DNA of 64,000 bases from Toxonevra muliebris (lineage: Eukaryota > Arthropoda > Insecta > Diptera > Pallopteridae), in contig CAVNUY010000018.1 in the NCBI GenBank assembly GCA_963691655.1, positions 62,001 through 126,000 of the forward strand, given 5' to 3'. Below the pieces are notes generated by a model. It did no database searches. It worked only from the letters and a program-made list of their open reading frames with translations, and had not been told where the DNA came from. Both the position numbers and the translations under genes were made by a program. Below are positions 12,743-24,699 of this stretch, in pieces; the stretch's first letter is position 1; the number at the start of each line of letters is the position of its first letter.

Positions 12743-14040
12743 ACATACATGCAAATTATTGGCACATCTATGTGTTTCCCATATGTAAACATAAACGGTT
12801 TGTCTGATCTTAGTCAAATTTGGAGTAGAAATACACTTGTATGTATGTATGTATGTCAAGTTGTAGGCTATAAAATGTTACCGTATCTCAAAGTGGGCGT
12901 TGCATTTTCGCAAAAATCCAATATCTTCGAATATCATATCAAGCTAAAGTAATAAAATTTGGACCTCTAGTCCATGAACTGGTGAACAATGAAATATATA
13001 AAAAATAATTTCTTCGAATTATTCTAAGCAATTTCTGAATTAAAATTTATAAGTATATTGACATAGCCAAAAATTAAAATCACTTAACACAAACTGGTTC
13101 TTAAAATATATTTCATATTGAATTTAACTAAAAATTACTTTTCTGAGAGAGTGTGTTTTCCGCATAGCATTCCAAGCAAAATCAATCATATTTTTCTGCA
13201 CAATTATTTTTGAGATTTGGGTTTATGTTTCCTAAAACCAAGTTTACAGATTTTTGTTGTTCAGTGGTCTATACACACATACATAAAATAAGTGTCCAAA
13301 TCTATGTATTTTCCTTATGTTATCATACACCGTTTGTCTGATCGTAGTAAAATTTAGTGTAGAGATTTTGTATATGTGTCTAGTTGTAGGCTAAATCTGA
13401 CCACAAAAATCTGACCATATCGAACTAAAGTAATAAAATTTGATATGGAGACTCACTTGTTCCACTCCGAACCAATTCTCAAATATGAGTTTGATCATGG
13501 GCGTTTCAAAATTAGGGGAAAAGAGTGTGGCTGGGCGATAGATGCGAATATATTAAAAGCAAAAGTATGAAACTGTGCAATCTTACGTGCGAGCAATAGC
13601 GGATCTAAGGGGCGTATGGAAGGGGTTAAATAACCTCATAATCATCCCCCTAACTTCCCCCTTTCCTTACTGATAAGAATTTCATTTGATCGTTGGGTAG
13701 ATAAAAAAACAATTTAAAAGGGATGAAAATATTTTAACACCCTTAACCCAGATAAACCCGTACGCCTTCCGGAAGGATTTTTAACATTGTTCATTCAATA
13801 TATTTTTAAACTTATTCTTAAGAAAGCAAATTTTAAACTCATAACTTTAAAAAATCGCAAAAAAGTAATTCAAAACTATTCCGGGTTAAGGAAATCTCTG
13901 GATCCGCTAGTCCGTGGCCACGTCCGTGAGCTGGTGAACAATAAAATATATAAAAAAAATCATTTCTTCGAGTCATTCTAAGCAATTTCTGAATTAAAAT
14001 TTATAAGAATATTTCCATAATCAAAGATTAAAATGTAGTC
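12743..14040 (+). repeat. Local direct repeats of two sequence blocks
   Basis: Block a: 12760-12960 resembles 13275-13445 (shared words GTTTGTCTGATC, GTTGTAGGCT, AAGTAATAAAATTTG). Block b: 12959-13080 resembles 13897-14033 (shared AGCTGGTGAACAAT-like, ATATATAAAAAA, TCTAAGCAATTTCTGAATT). The copies are diverged direct repeats offset by about 500 and 940 bp, probably from old tandem duplication or clustered insertions of one repeat. A short TATG microsatellite is at 12838-12855. No gene is seen. Confidence 0.6.
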
Positions 14041-14366
14041 TGGAAACAAATAAATACTAATAGTAGTTTTTCAAAATATTTTCAAATTGAATTTGACTAA
14101 AAATTTCTTGTTAGTTTCAAAATTGGTATAACTCAAAGAAACGCTATTAATTTCAATTAATATTTCAATAAACAAAATATTTTTTGAGTTTAAAATGCAA
14201 AATTTTAACTAAATTTCGAAATACTTTTCAAGTTTACCTAAACTTTGAACTCAAATTCCACAAAAACTCTCTAAACAAAGAGTTGATCCAACTTACCTCC
14301 AAAATAACTCTCATTAATTAAAACTATATAGTTTTCCTAAATTTTGAAATTATGCAAACACCTCAT

Positions 14367-14780
14367 TTGCATATAATTCGGATCATCGATCCGACTTATA
14401 TGCAAGTAATTCGGATCGATTTTAAAAGTTAATTTTTTCTTAGTATGATTTCTAAAATGGTGTTTTTTTAGCAAACTATAGCGGAATATTTAGTGAACAA
14501 AAACCTATATAAATTATATAAATAATTTTACCAGCACAAAAGTTATAACTGTTATAAAATTTGTGGTTTCTTATTTTATTTGCTAAGGCTTTGTATGAAA
14601 ATACGCTCAGTCTTTTTTCTTCGCTCACAACAGATTAATTCGAAATAATTGAAATAAGTGTTGCATACCATTAGAAAGGGAAAATAATTCTCGTTCGTTT
14701 CAAAAAATTCCAAAGAAAAGTTATTAGCAAAACAAAATCGATCTGACTTATATACATCGATCCGAATTACTGCCACTTAT
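14367..14780. mobile_element. MITE-like element with GTAATTCGGATCGAT ends
   Basis: The left end runs GCATATAATTCGG... GTAATTCGGATCGATTTTA and the right end is its inverse, containing AAAATCGATCTGAC, ATCGATCCGAATTAC and ending in TATGC. The arms are about 50 bp with internal small palindromes. No transposase is seen and the target duplication was not resolved. Confidence 0.55.
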
Positions 14781-15591
14781 GCTAATCTAAACTCTAATCA
14801 TTGTGAAGCAAATTTTTTCCGTCAATGGCTTAGCACAACCAAAACTCCAAACGTTGCATTTTCCGTACTTCTGGAACTTAATGGGTTAAACTTAATTAAA
14901 AAATAAACAAATATGAAAAAATCAGAATTTTTTGTATAGTTTTTTGACCCGCTACTTTTATAATAATAGCTTTTTAGTTGATTTAAGCCCCCTGTCAACC
15001 ATTTAACGATCCACGCAAATGAATTCTAAAAAGTTTATTACTTTCAAATGGAAAAAATATATGAAATGTTTAATGACCTTCTAAAGAACTAACTCCTTCA
15101 CATATAAAATTACTCCCACAAATTTACAAATTCCCTGTACATATTTCGCAAGATCTATGGTCTAATTTGTGGAACCAAATAAGATAAAACCATGAAAAGT
15201 ATGGCGCTATTCGCATAGTTAAATGAATAACAGTTAAGCGGCTTAACTATTTGGGTCATTTTGGCAAAAAATGCTCCAGCTTAAACGTATTTGAACCAAA
15301 TAATGGTAGTGGTTTGATCGCTTAGGAAAGGTGAGGAATTTGACAAATTTTCCTTTAAAAAAAAGTAGTTGATTTGTCTTTAGTATAATTACGTGAGCTG
15401 ATGGATCCTCGCGATTAGAAAATATGTATGTCTGGCAGCTCTGCGCAATTATGAGTATTTTTTCGTTCCATGTTTTTTTCTTTTTTTTTTGGTTTTTTTG
15501 GTTTTTGGAGTAAAGGACGTGATTGTTGTAACTACTATAAACATTGAATTTTGTTGTGTTAAGCTAAAATATCAATTCATATATTTTTACA
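14781..15591. other. Non-coding AT-rich DNA
   Basis: No gene or repeat boundary is recognised. A T-rich run lies at 15475-15510. Confidence 0.35.
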
Positions 15592-15840
15592 TAACATATT
15601 CCTTTGAGCTCTTCTTCCAAAATGTATCTGACGCATGTGTTAGCAATTCGTGAAATTTGTTCTATGCTAAAACTGACTGATAAAATAATTGTTGCTGAAT
15701 ATTTCAATCTGCCTGATGTCATTTGGGATAGCCGCTCCGGTGAATCTTTTTACCTTTTTGCTCGTGTGTGTCGAAGTGGGCCACTCTCATATTATACAGA
15801 GTGGTCCAGTTTAAGTACTCATAATTTCACGGTATAATTT
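15592..15840 (+). pseudogene. Fragment of a non-LTR retrotransposon endonuclease
   Basis: The frame from about 15592 reads YIPLSSSSKMYL..., then an Ile/Leu/Asp-rich helix and EYFNLPDVIWDS. This is the pattern of the APE-type endonuclease of CR1/Jockey-like elements, where YIPP is followed some 40 residues later by the catalytic GDFNLP..W. Here the G-D of GDFNLP has become E-Y, so the catalytic Asp is gone. Only about 75 codons remain and no reverse transcriptase follows. It is not part of the LOA-like elements in this window, whose corresponding motif is GADANAHH. Confidence 0.6.
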
Positions 15841-16270
15841 TGTGGCTAATTCCGAAAAAAAAGTTTTTTCAGTCATAAGGTATATTTTTAACTTCTGTTG
15901 AGAAACAGGGAATTTGAGAAAATTACTTAGGAAAAATACTTATTATTATCTATTGCATTATAACTTCCATAATATTAAAAGAAATCTCTAATCCTTTGAT
16001 TTGAGATGTTTTCATCATCTCAAATCACAGTGCTTGCATCATCAAAAGCATTTTCTAACTATCACCACTAAACCCTGATTCGTTATCAAATGGTAATGCA
16101 TGGGCAAATTGAAAAGGAGTATTTTAGAGGGCGTTCCACAAGGTAACGAGGAATAAATGAATTTGCTGAATAATACCATATTTAGTCCTGCCATAAGTTC
16201 TGTTACAAGTTTAAAACGCTGTCAAAGTTAAATGTAGAAACTTTTTGTACTTAAACAATTTTTAATTTGT
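15841..16270. other. Non-coding DNA next to a decayed transposon
   Basis: No gene is recognised. The stretch may include the 3' flank and terminal repeat of the Tc1-like remnant at 16271-17090. Confidence 0.35.
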
Positions 16271-17090
16271 TTATAATGCTGCTTTAAACGCTGCTTGCGT
16301 CAATGCTTTCTTGAGGATTTCCAAATTCAATGAGGTATTTTGCAGCCCATTCCCTCTAATTCTGACCACAAACAATAATCCAATGTATTCAGATTTGTTT
16401 CCCGAGAGACAACCTTCAGCCCCAATAAATTCTGGAATATTGTACCTTAGCCACTCTTGTATGGTTTTAGTCTTGTGCGCAGGAATACCAATTTTTTCCA
16501 TTGAATAAGACCCTCTACAACATCTTGCTAGCACACTTTAGCTCCAGTTTTAACCTCTTTTTCGTAGAAATGAAGAGGTGTGACACCTTTGTGAGAGACT
16601 CCCTACTAAACCATTACTGATGCAGGGTGATGACTCCGATGAGCCCTTGAAACAACATTTTTTGCTTCTTTTGATGTTCAGTTGACTGACGGAAAGCTTT
16701 CATATTCAGATCATCTCAAATAGGTCTAGACATGGAGCTGGAGGAAATATTCAGCTCTCTGGACATTATTTTCTGTTTCCGAAGAGGATCTCTGCGAATT
16801 TGTTCTCGTACAGCTTTTGCAACTGCACTTGTGCGGGCAACGCGGGAACGACCACTTTTTAACCTGTCTTCTACTTCGGACGATTCAGAGAAACTATCAA
16901 CAGCACAATAAACAAACATTCTTGATATTCCAAGGTTTTTCAGTAATGTGAAAATTTGACCAGCACTTTTCCCGCTCTTGTATAAGGGAATTACTGCAAT
17001 GCGGTTCTCTTTGGCACCCCACTCCACTGTAATCAAGCAAAAGCTGAAATCAAACTGATTTGTTTCTGATGCTTTATGGCGCATACATTC
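16271..17090 (-). pseudogene. Decayed Tc1/mariner-superfamily transposase
   Basis: Reading the minus strand, 17084-16716 encodes the paired helix-turn-helix region (AKENRIAVIPLYKSGKSAGQ, then RLKSGRSRVARTSAVAKAVR and SRELNISSSSMSR). After a stop and missing central sequence, 16640-16535 carries HPASVMV, two stops, then GVSHKGVTPLHFYEK, typical of the segment between the catalytic acids. The C-terminal part (16534-16271) has IPAHKTKTIQEWLR followed by a scrambled catalytic region and an end similar to the family. The first catalytic Asp region is deleted and several stops are present, so it is inactive. It is closest to the maT-like branch, by memory of the motif style. Confidence 0.75.
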
Positions 17091-18226
17091 TAAAAAATAA
17101 AACTATCACTGCTATTCCTTTAAATTTTTAAATAAAGCAGGAAATCGAAATTTTGTAACAGAATTTATGGCAAGAACAAGTAGTTTGGGAAAAAATACTC
17201 CAGATCGATGTATAAATCTTGTTTTAACTATACTCGTAGAAGACCAATTCACTAAAATTGTTTGAGAAAAAAAGAATACATTTGCAATATGGAAGTTTTT
17301 GGAAACTTACTTTTCCACATCGTACTGTCACTGAGTAATATTAGGCTTTAAGAAAAACACACAGTTTCGCGGAGGGTCTAACCATAGACGTAGTATTATG
17401 CTGGTGAGTCTTTTATTATTGTTATTAATTGCTAGCATGATTTTATTTAGGCTTCTTGTCAACATTACAGTAACACTAATAAAACTTGTAGTATTGTTTT
17501 GCATAAAAATTTATTACATATTTCAATTTAAATTTCGTTTTAGCAGTCTAAATAGGTAGGGGAAACTTGGGTATTGTGGACCACGGTGAATTGTGGACCA
17601 GCGCCATATTTTCCCCCCTAATAATGGTTGACAGCTGTGGTCACCGTAGCCTATTTAAATAAATTTTTATTTTCATAATATTATTTTTATTTTAACCACA
17701 TTCCTTTAGATTTATAGTGACGCAAAAATAAATTTAGAGCTATCTATTTTTAGAGTTATAGGCAGTGATGTTAACTAAAATTTTAAAATTGCTGTGCTAT
17801 CTTTTAAACGTTACCGTTATTGACCCAAAATTACAATACGCTGGAAAAAACGAAAAAAGGGGATGGTTGTATATGTTTAACACTAATTTACTGAGGTGTA
17901 AAAAAAACTTGCATAGTTACTGAGGCTGGTCCCTGGGATATTGTTAAATTTATACCTATAGAAAAAATCTAAAGAACCTAAATATTCCAAAAATGTATTG
18001 ATAAATTATTACTTCGACAAATGACATTTTAAAGTTTATTTCAGAAAACACGTCATAATTTATAAAGAAAACTAATAATCAATTATGCTCATAATTTCGA
18101 ATAATACTGTATTATATACTACTGTACGCTTTTTTAAATTACTGTACAATTTAAACGAATTACTGTACAGACCTTAAAATTCCATCAAATTACTGTAAAA
18201 TACAATAATTACTGTACAGTTAACAT
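17091..18226. other. Non-coding AT-rich DNA
   Basis: No gene is seen. There are two close copies of ATTGTGGACCA at about 17573-17600 and a run of ACTGTA-containing words at 18110-18220. Confidence 0.35.
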
Positions 18227-18901
18227 TAATGTCCGACCGAATATTCGGCTTCGGCTATTCGGCCTAAAAATGCATCTTCGGCTACGGCTTCGTCAAAAAA
18301 TGGCCGAAGTTTTGGCAGAAACCGAAGATTAAAAGCTTTTAATTTTATAATAAATTTTACTACAGATTGGCTGTGAAAACTTCTTACCTAGAATATTTAT
18401 ACAAATAAAAAAAATGAAACTATTTTACGTTATAAAATATGTACATTGCAATGTCTGTGTTATATTTTTTCCGTTTACTTGCTCAATTTTTACTTTTGAA
18501 CTAACCCACAGATTTACAACCTTACAAACAGAAATCAGTGATTTTTTTAACGTGGTATATTAAAAAAAAATTTTATTTAAATTATTATTTTCTGCTTTTT
18601 AGTCTTGCATGTGTAAAATTTTTTACTGCCAATCCAACAACTATATAGGCCTTTGCCCCTTCCGTGTTGCACTGTGTAATCGATAACAATATAAAAAAAG
18701 TAGCACAGTTTTATTTTTCTTTGAAATAATATCACATAAAAAGAATTTATTGTACGAAAGTGTACTGAAAATCTTGCTTATGTACTGACGTATTTCCGAA
18801 CCTCAAAGTGTACTGAAAAATTTACGATCGTACCGAAAACTCCATTACTAATATATACCGTCATAGGACGCAATTATGTTCTGTTCCCTTGAATGAGTAG
18901 A

Positions 18902-21325
18902 CAAAGAGGATAGATTGTAAAAAGGTTGCAATTCGCTCTTTAGAATTTTAGAACAAAGAAACGTAGAAACCAGCAACGAGGTGCAATACCGGTGGTGTGA
19001 AAGCGACAGTTGTCAACCAGTGCTGCCGAAGGTACTCCGATCGGAGTATTCGTACTCCGCTCAAATCTCAATCCTCCTGTCCTCCCCAATCGGAAAAAAT
19101 CCTCCTATTTCATATTCTTGAATTTTTGGGTTATATTCTTGAATTTTTGGCTGTAAACGTAAATCAAACTAAATATGTGCTGTTGGGTTATTTTAGTTTC
19201 TGTCTGTGAAATATTTGTTACTATGACTAGCTCTACTTTATTTATCGCTGGATTACTGTCAAAATTCAAAAGTTCGTGTTCCATTTCCAAAAGTTTTTGC
19301 TTGTCTTTGTGTTAATGCTTGTAATTTTTGACAATTGAAATCAATAGTAGAAAAACCGCGTAAAAGTAAGTTTGCATATTTAATAAATATCAATAAATTA
19401 GTAATGAATTTATATATATATATATTAGATTTGGAACTGGAAGAATTTTGGTGTGAAATTTTACATTTTAAGAATGCTTTAAAGTTTTCCACATAGCAGT
19501 GCAGCGGCAAGTAGAATTTTTTCTCAATTGTATCTAATAAAAGACAAAAAGCCAAATTGCTTTGCTGGCTGCAACTGTTAATGCAGTAATGGCTGGTAAA
19601 AAAAGCTACAAAAAAAATAAATAAATAAAATTATGCTTTCAACCTTCGATTAAGCTGGTTCAAACTACCAGAAATAACATTCTACTGTTTTTACCCGGTT
19701 TTGAGAAGGAAGACAAGTTTGTGGTAGTTTTTTAATCATTATTGCTTTTTTCTACTATTATTTACTAATATTTTAATTATTATTTACTGAAACTACCGTT
19801 TGTTTCCGAAGATGGAATATTTGGTTTTTATATGAATCTGTTTTATTTTCATAAATTTTTAGCTTTAAGTATGACTGAAGTTGTAACAAAAAAGCTATGA
19901 ATAAAAAATTGTATTTTTTCTAATAAAATTTTTATACATTAACACTGTTTGAAACTGTTTGCAATTATCTAAGTAATACTTATTTGAAAAATTTTTGAAT
20001 GGATGAGTTGGAGGTGTTTGATAAAACAAATGTTTTTCATTTTTTTGGCAAATAACATTCAACATTTAGTTTTTTATATATTCTTTATATACAAATATGT
20101 AAGCGGTTTTTTTTATTTCATGTATTTTATATACGTACTTTTGAATCTTTTTCTACTGATTTCATGAAATCAAAATGTATGTAAATAAATATATTTAAGC
20201 AAAATGTTGAAATATTTCATATTTCATAAACTTTAATAAATTATCCTCCTTGTACATTTTTACATTCATAACAACAAATCTTCTTACTATGTATTTGACA
20301 AATGCCTTAATTTCATTCCTGTTACAAAATGTAGAATCACAACGAGGTGCAATGTAAAAACTAATGAAAATGTTAAATTACTTTATTTCCAACGTTTTGT
20401 TTGTTAACATTAGTATTGAATACGCAAGAATGGTTATGTAGTTTTTCAAGAATAATTTTAAAATATTTAATTCCTAAAATAACAATACATTTCCATTTAG
20501 TAATTAGAGAAAAGATAAACAACCGCATATCTTCTTCTTTTTTCTTGTTTTGTTTACATATTTCATTTCAGTTCTGTTACAAAATGTAGAAATACAACGA
20601 GGTGCAATGTAAAAATGACTGAAAATATTAAATTTGAAATTCTGTAATGGCTTATTTTCGTCAAATATCGGGAAAACAACAAAAACACACATCTCTTCTT
20701 CTTAGTCTTTGCTTTGGTTTTCTGTTACAATCAGATTTCAAATGAGATGCAGTGATAATTCTCTTATACATGTTAAATTACATATATCGCTGCTACGATA
20801 ACATGTACACAAACAATTAAGTAAGACAAAGATTTGTTGGTATGAATGTAAAAAAATGTACAAGGAATATAATTTATTTATAAGTTTATGAAATATAAAA
20901 TATGAAAAGTTCCAACATTTTTCTAAGTATATTCACCTAAAATATTTCAACATTTTACCTAAATATACTTATTTACAGATATTTATGTAAAATGTTGAAA
21001 ATAGTAATAAAAATTCATGAAATCAGTAGAAAAAAATTCAAAACTACTTATATGAAATATGCAAAACCGCAACCAAGCGTTTACATATTTATATATAAAG
21101 AATATATAAATACTGTAAGTGTTGAATATTATTTGCCAACAGAAATGTTAAATATTTGCTTTATCAACCACGTCAAACTCATCCATTCATACATTTTTAT
21201 CCGCTGGATGTGTCAACAACCGTCGCCGTCACACCATCAGTATTGCACCTCGTTGCTCGTTTCTACGTTTTTTTGTTTCGATTCCAGCAAGAGCAAATTG
21301 CGATCTCTATACAATCTATACTCTT
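18902..21325. mobile_element. Fold-back element, copy 3, interrupted
   Basis: Left arm: 18902-19017, continuing at 19995-20290. Right arm: 20805-21325. The middle (20290-20805) matches the middle of the complete copy (47290-47545), sharing CACAACGAGGTGCAATGTAAAA and AATTCTGTAATGGCTTATTTTCGTC. About 980 bp of foreign DNA interrupts the left arm at 19018. The right terminus is slightly rearranged (CTATACTCTTAGCTCTTTG) and a duplication like that of copy 4 is not clear. Confidence 0.75.
19018..19994. mobile_element. Unassigned insertion inside fold-back copy 3
   Basis: The fold-back arm is contiguous in other copies but here is split. The inserted DNA starts CAGTGCTGCCGAAGG, which resembles a hAT-type terminus, and soon has the palindrome ACTCCGATCGGAGT. 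The other end shows no matching inverted terminus, and a few bases of the host arm are missing, so the insertion is truncated or rearranged. It also holds a TA microsatellite at 19410-19428. No coding region is recognised. Confidence 0.45.
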
Positions 21326-21428
21326 AGCTCTTTGTAAGCAGAACAAAACGAAAAGAAAAAGTTCGTTATTGTTTGGTTCTCTGCTTATATTTTCTCTCTC
21401 TCATTTGGCTTTGAATTTGTGTATGTAT

Positions 21429-22732
21429 CAGCGATGCCAACTTGCGGGGAATTCCCCGATTTGTGGGGAATTTGACTTAGAGCGGGGAATCGGGGAATGA
21501 GCTGTTTTTTGCGGGGAATTTGAAACCGTTCAGCTTTTAGTTAATAAAATCTGTAGAATATTTTTTTTTTTTTCAAATTTTATGTAATGTAAATCGTTTA
21601 ACTTTTTCAATACTTCATGTTTTAGGTCTTATAACCTTCATCTCTTTTTAGGAAGGCCCTGCACTTTCTTGGTTTGGAGAAATCGATTTTTAAAAAAGTG
21701 TGTAATTTGAAAGTATTATATTTCAAAAGAATTTTGTAAAAATTTCAGAGAGAAACTCGAAGTGCTTTCGTAGATATAGACCATTATAACGGCGAGAGTC
21801 AGTCAGGCCAAAGCAGTCGCGCAGCGCTTCGGCTTCCCTTTCGGCCGTTCAGAAATGCTTAGCTATGCCTTCGTTCAGCACCTCCTGATCAATAACTCCG
21901 GATAGCGATTGTATCGGTCACCGATCTGTGCGTTATGCAGATGCGCCTCTCGGTCGTATTGGGCGGGAGGAAGGTCCGTTAGGATTCGTCGATATATTTA
22001 CAAACCGATAGCCAAAACTTTGACCCCTTTCTTCTCAAAACAAGGTTTTTGCCATTGGCATGTATGATCTAAAAGTTAAATATGTTTTTCTATACAACAA
22101 TGGCCCCAGGACATAATAGAAAAAATTTTGGTTAATTTTTTGTTAAATTTGCAGCGTTGTACTTTTGAAAAAAGTTAAATTTTTGAGAAAACTAATTTTA
22201 GCTTCGTGAATTATCGGTCAAACAAAATAATAGTAGTATGTCCTTAGACCATACTCATAATTTGTCTAAGGGTTTTTTAGACCTTCCAGTGTGCCGCATT
22301 CGTGCGATGATGATTTTCAAAACGTCCTCCATTAAGCTACAAAAAAAATCTTGTATACAATTTTACACAATTTTTCTGATTTTTTTTTTAAAGGAAATAT
22401 TTTTGTTTTTATTTGGGTCAAAAGAAAGCACATGTATATTCTTTTGAGAACTTTGAGTGTTTATCTATCAAAATGAGTAACTCAGTACACCGGATTCATT
22501 TGAGCTCAATCGATTTTAAGAGAGGGTTCCCTTGAGATAAAATCTCCCATGTGTCAAAAGAATTCCGGAGTCAGAAAGTACCTTACTATTAACCTATCAG
22601 TTCTGGACCGCTTTGAAATAAAATTACCTTGATCAATTTTAAACGTGTCTCGCTGTTATAATATAAAATTATATCGGTGCGTGGAATTTGACTGAAAATC
22701 GGAGAGTCAGTAGAAATGAGTTGGCATCCCTG
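21429..22732. mobile_element. Non-autonomous hAT-type element (family 2), complete
   Basis: The left end CAGCGATGCCAACT and the right end AGTTGGCATCCCTG are inverted repeats with two differences. GTATGTAT lies directly outside both (21421-21428 and 22733-22740), a perfect 8-bp duplication. CAG-type ends plus 8-bp duplications indicate hAT. It is 1304 bp with no recognisable transposase. A core at about 21780-22010 is much richer in GC than the rest and unexplained. Near the left end GCGGGGAAT is repeated several times. Confidence 0.87.
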
Positions 22733-22769
22733 GTATGTATATATATTCTACTCCCGCTAAAGCAATGAT

Positions 22770-23020
22770 TTTAACAACGATGAATGCAATGCTTTGATCT
22801 ATGAAAAAAATTGAAAAACTTCCGATGCTAGTATTTTAAATATTATTATATTTATATATATTTTAGATACTCCATATAGCATTGTCTTTCAGTTCTGAAC
22901 TATATTTAAAATTTCAAGTCTCTAGGTCATCGGGTTAGTTAGTTAGTTTAAAATCGATTGCAAAATTTGTACCGAACAGACAGACAGACACCATTGAAAG
23001 CGAGTTGATATACACGTGGT
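22770..23020 (+). repeat. Dispersed 240-bp repeat, copy 1
   Basis: Nearly identical to 46195-46435 in the same orientation, sharing TTTAACAACGATGAAT, AACTTCCGATGCTA, AGTTCTGAACTATATTTAAA, AATCGATTGCAAAATTTGTA and ACACCATTGAAAGCGAG. It has short GTTA and GACA runs near its end. No coding region is seen; it may be the tail of a larger mobile element. Confidence 0.7.
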
Positions 23021-23440
23021 AAAATTAGATAGATAGATGGTTCTTTTATTTGACATTTTCTTATATAAAAAGACAAACTAAAAAAAAACATACCGATTAA
23101 TATATTATGTCAACCTTTGATTTTAGATAAACAGAATCATCGGCCAACTTTTTTTTAGACACAGGTGGTGTTGAACGACAGTCGTTCTACAGATATATAG
23201 TCGATGTAACTTAAAAAATATTTGTCAGAAATATATTTGCCAGCTCCTCCGACAGTGAACAATTATTTAGTGCTACTGAGGTACTTGTTATTAATGATTT
23301 TCTGTATATGTTTGCAAATACATAGGTAGAAAAAAATTACCTCCAGATTTTATTTTTTTCCTTCGGTCTTCGGCTTCGGCCGAAGGTTAGAGGAGTGGCT
23401 GAAGTTCGGTTACGGCCAAAAAAGTACCTTCGGTCGCTAG

Positions 23441-24475
23441 TGTCCGTAGTATACATCACTGGGTACAGGTTCATTTTTTTTTTTTTGGAAACTTTTTCCC
23501 CCATACTGTATTTCTCCCTCAACTTTCTGAAGTTTTTACCAGTAATGGAAAAGTAGGCAATATGCCATTAGTCGAATAAACTTTATAACGAAATTACAAA
23601 AACAGTATTTTGTGGTACTTAAATTTAACTTGCACAGATACTGTTACCTAAAAACTTAATTAGATGTGAAAAAACCAACTGCTTTAATTTCCATACTTTA
23701 AGAGTAGCGGGTTTTTTTTGTCTACAATTTGAAATTCCATCACTAGTTCGTCGCTGCCAATGGTAGAATACCATTCGACATTTTCTTCTACGGCCAATTT
23801 TTCCAGAATTAATTGGCAGAGAATAAAAGCGGTAAAACTTATAACTTTAGAAAAAAGTTGTGTAATTTTATTTTAGAGCAAAAGCGCCACGGGAGTAGTT
23901 CAATAGTAAAGTAAAATAAAATATATTCAGACCAGCAACGAGTTAAGTAACTGTGCCACTTTTGTTCTAAAAGAATTGTTATATTCAGCACTATTCTCAG
24001 TATTCAGGAAATGAAATCCATGGGAAAATTTGTCTCTTTTCCCCGTATTATAGGAAAAAAAATGGAGGGAAAGAAATTTACCCGGAAATTTCATATCGGG
24101 AATATTTTGAATAGGGCTGATCATTTTCTTTCTTACTTGTAAATTAATTCACTTTGACTCTTATAGAATTTTGAACTCGTATTTGCTCTCAGTCTCTTAT
24201 ATAATCCAAAAACAGCTTTTCATTTATGTAAGAAACAATTCCATTGATCCACTTTTTTTTATTTGAGAAATCTGGCACTGGAATGAAAATATGCGAATTT
24301 GAGTCCCGAAAGCGTTCCTGTAACTTTTTTGATTTTACTTTTTATAAACCTTTTCAGTTTTTCTATTGTTTTCATTTACTTTTATTGAAATTCCATTAAA
24401 ATTTTTACTAGTTATATTGTTTGCGAATGCTTATTGTGGTGTTTAACGACTCCAAAAGTCGAAATTATTTCAATT
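23441..24475. other. Non-coding AT-rich DNA
   Basis: No gene or element boundary is recognised between the hAT copy and the LOA-like element C. Confidence 0.4.
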
Positions 24476-24490
24476 AACAAATAATATATT

Positions 24491-24650
24491 GGCCGTCAGC
24501 CAATTCAGGGGGAATAACATGTAACAGATTAGTGGGCGTGCGGTAACTGTTTGGACTGATGGCAGTGCGACTATGTCCTCCTAGTGGGAGCAGCTGGAAA
24601 CGGTTGCATGGTGTGATTATGTCCTTACCATGCACCGGCTAACATAGTCG
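24491..24650 (+). ncRNA. HDV-like ribozyme fold at the 5' end of element C
   Basis: P2 is CGACTATG (24568-24575) with CATAGTCG (24643-24650), a perfect 8 bp. P3 is TCC with GGG around loop TCCTAGT (24579-24585). P4 is GGTTGCATGGT with ACCATGCACC. J4/2 is GGCTAA with the expected catalytic C at 24639. P1 would pair GGCCGTC (24491-24497) with AGCAGCT (24589... end of P3 onward) at only about five of seven positions, so this old copy has probably lost activity. P2 differs from element B at several bases yet still pairs. Confidence 0.68.
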
Positions 24651-24699
24651 GGAGAAAAGATGGTTCACTCTCTTAAATCAAAACCCCTAATCCAAGGCG

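Larger units (their letters stand above)
18227..23440 (-). mobile_element. hAT family 1, second copy, expanded by nested insertions
   Basis: 18227-18870 matches the reverse complement of the right part of the 10467-12734 element, including the TCCGACCGAATATTCGGC terminus and the internal stretch around 12420-12620. 23130-23440 matches the reverse complement of its left part (10480-10830). The copy is thus inverted and split by about 4.2 kb of insertions: the fold-back copy, a hAT family 2 element and a dispersed repeat. Its right terminus is rearranged (GGTCGCTAGTGTCCG), and no target duplication is visible. Confidence 0.75.
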
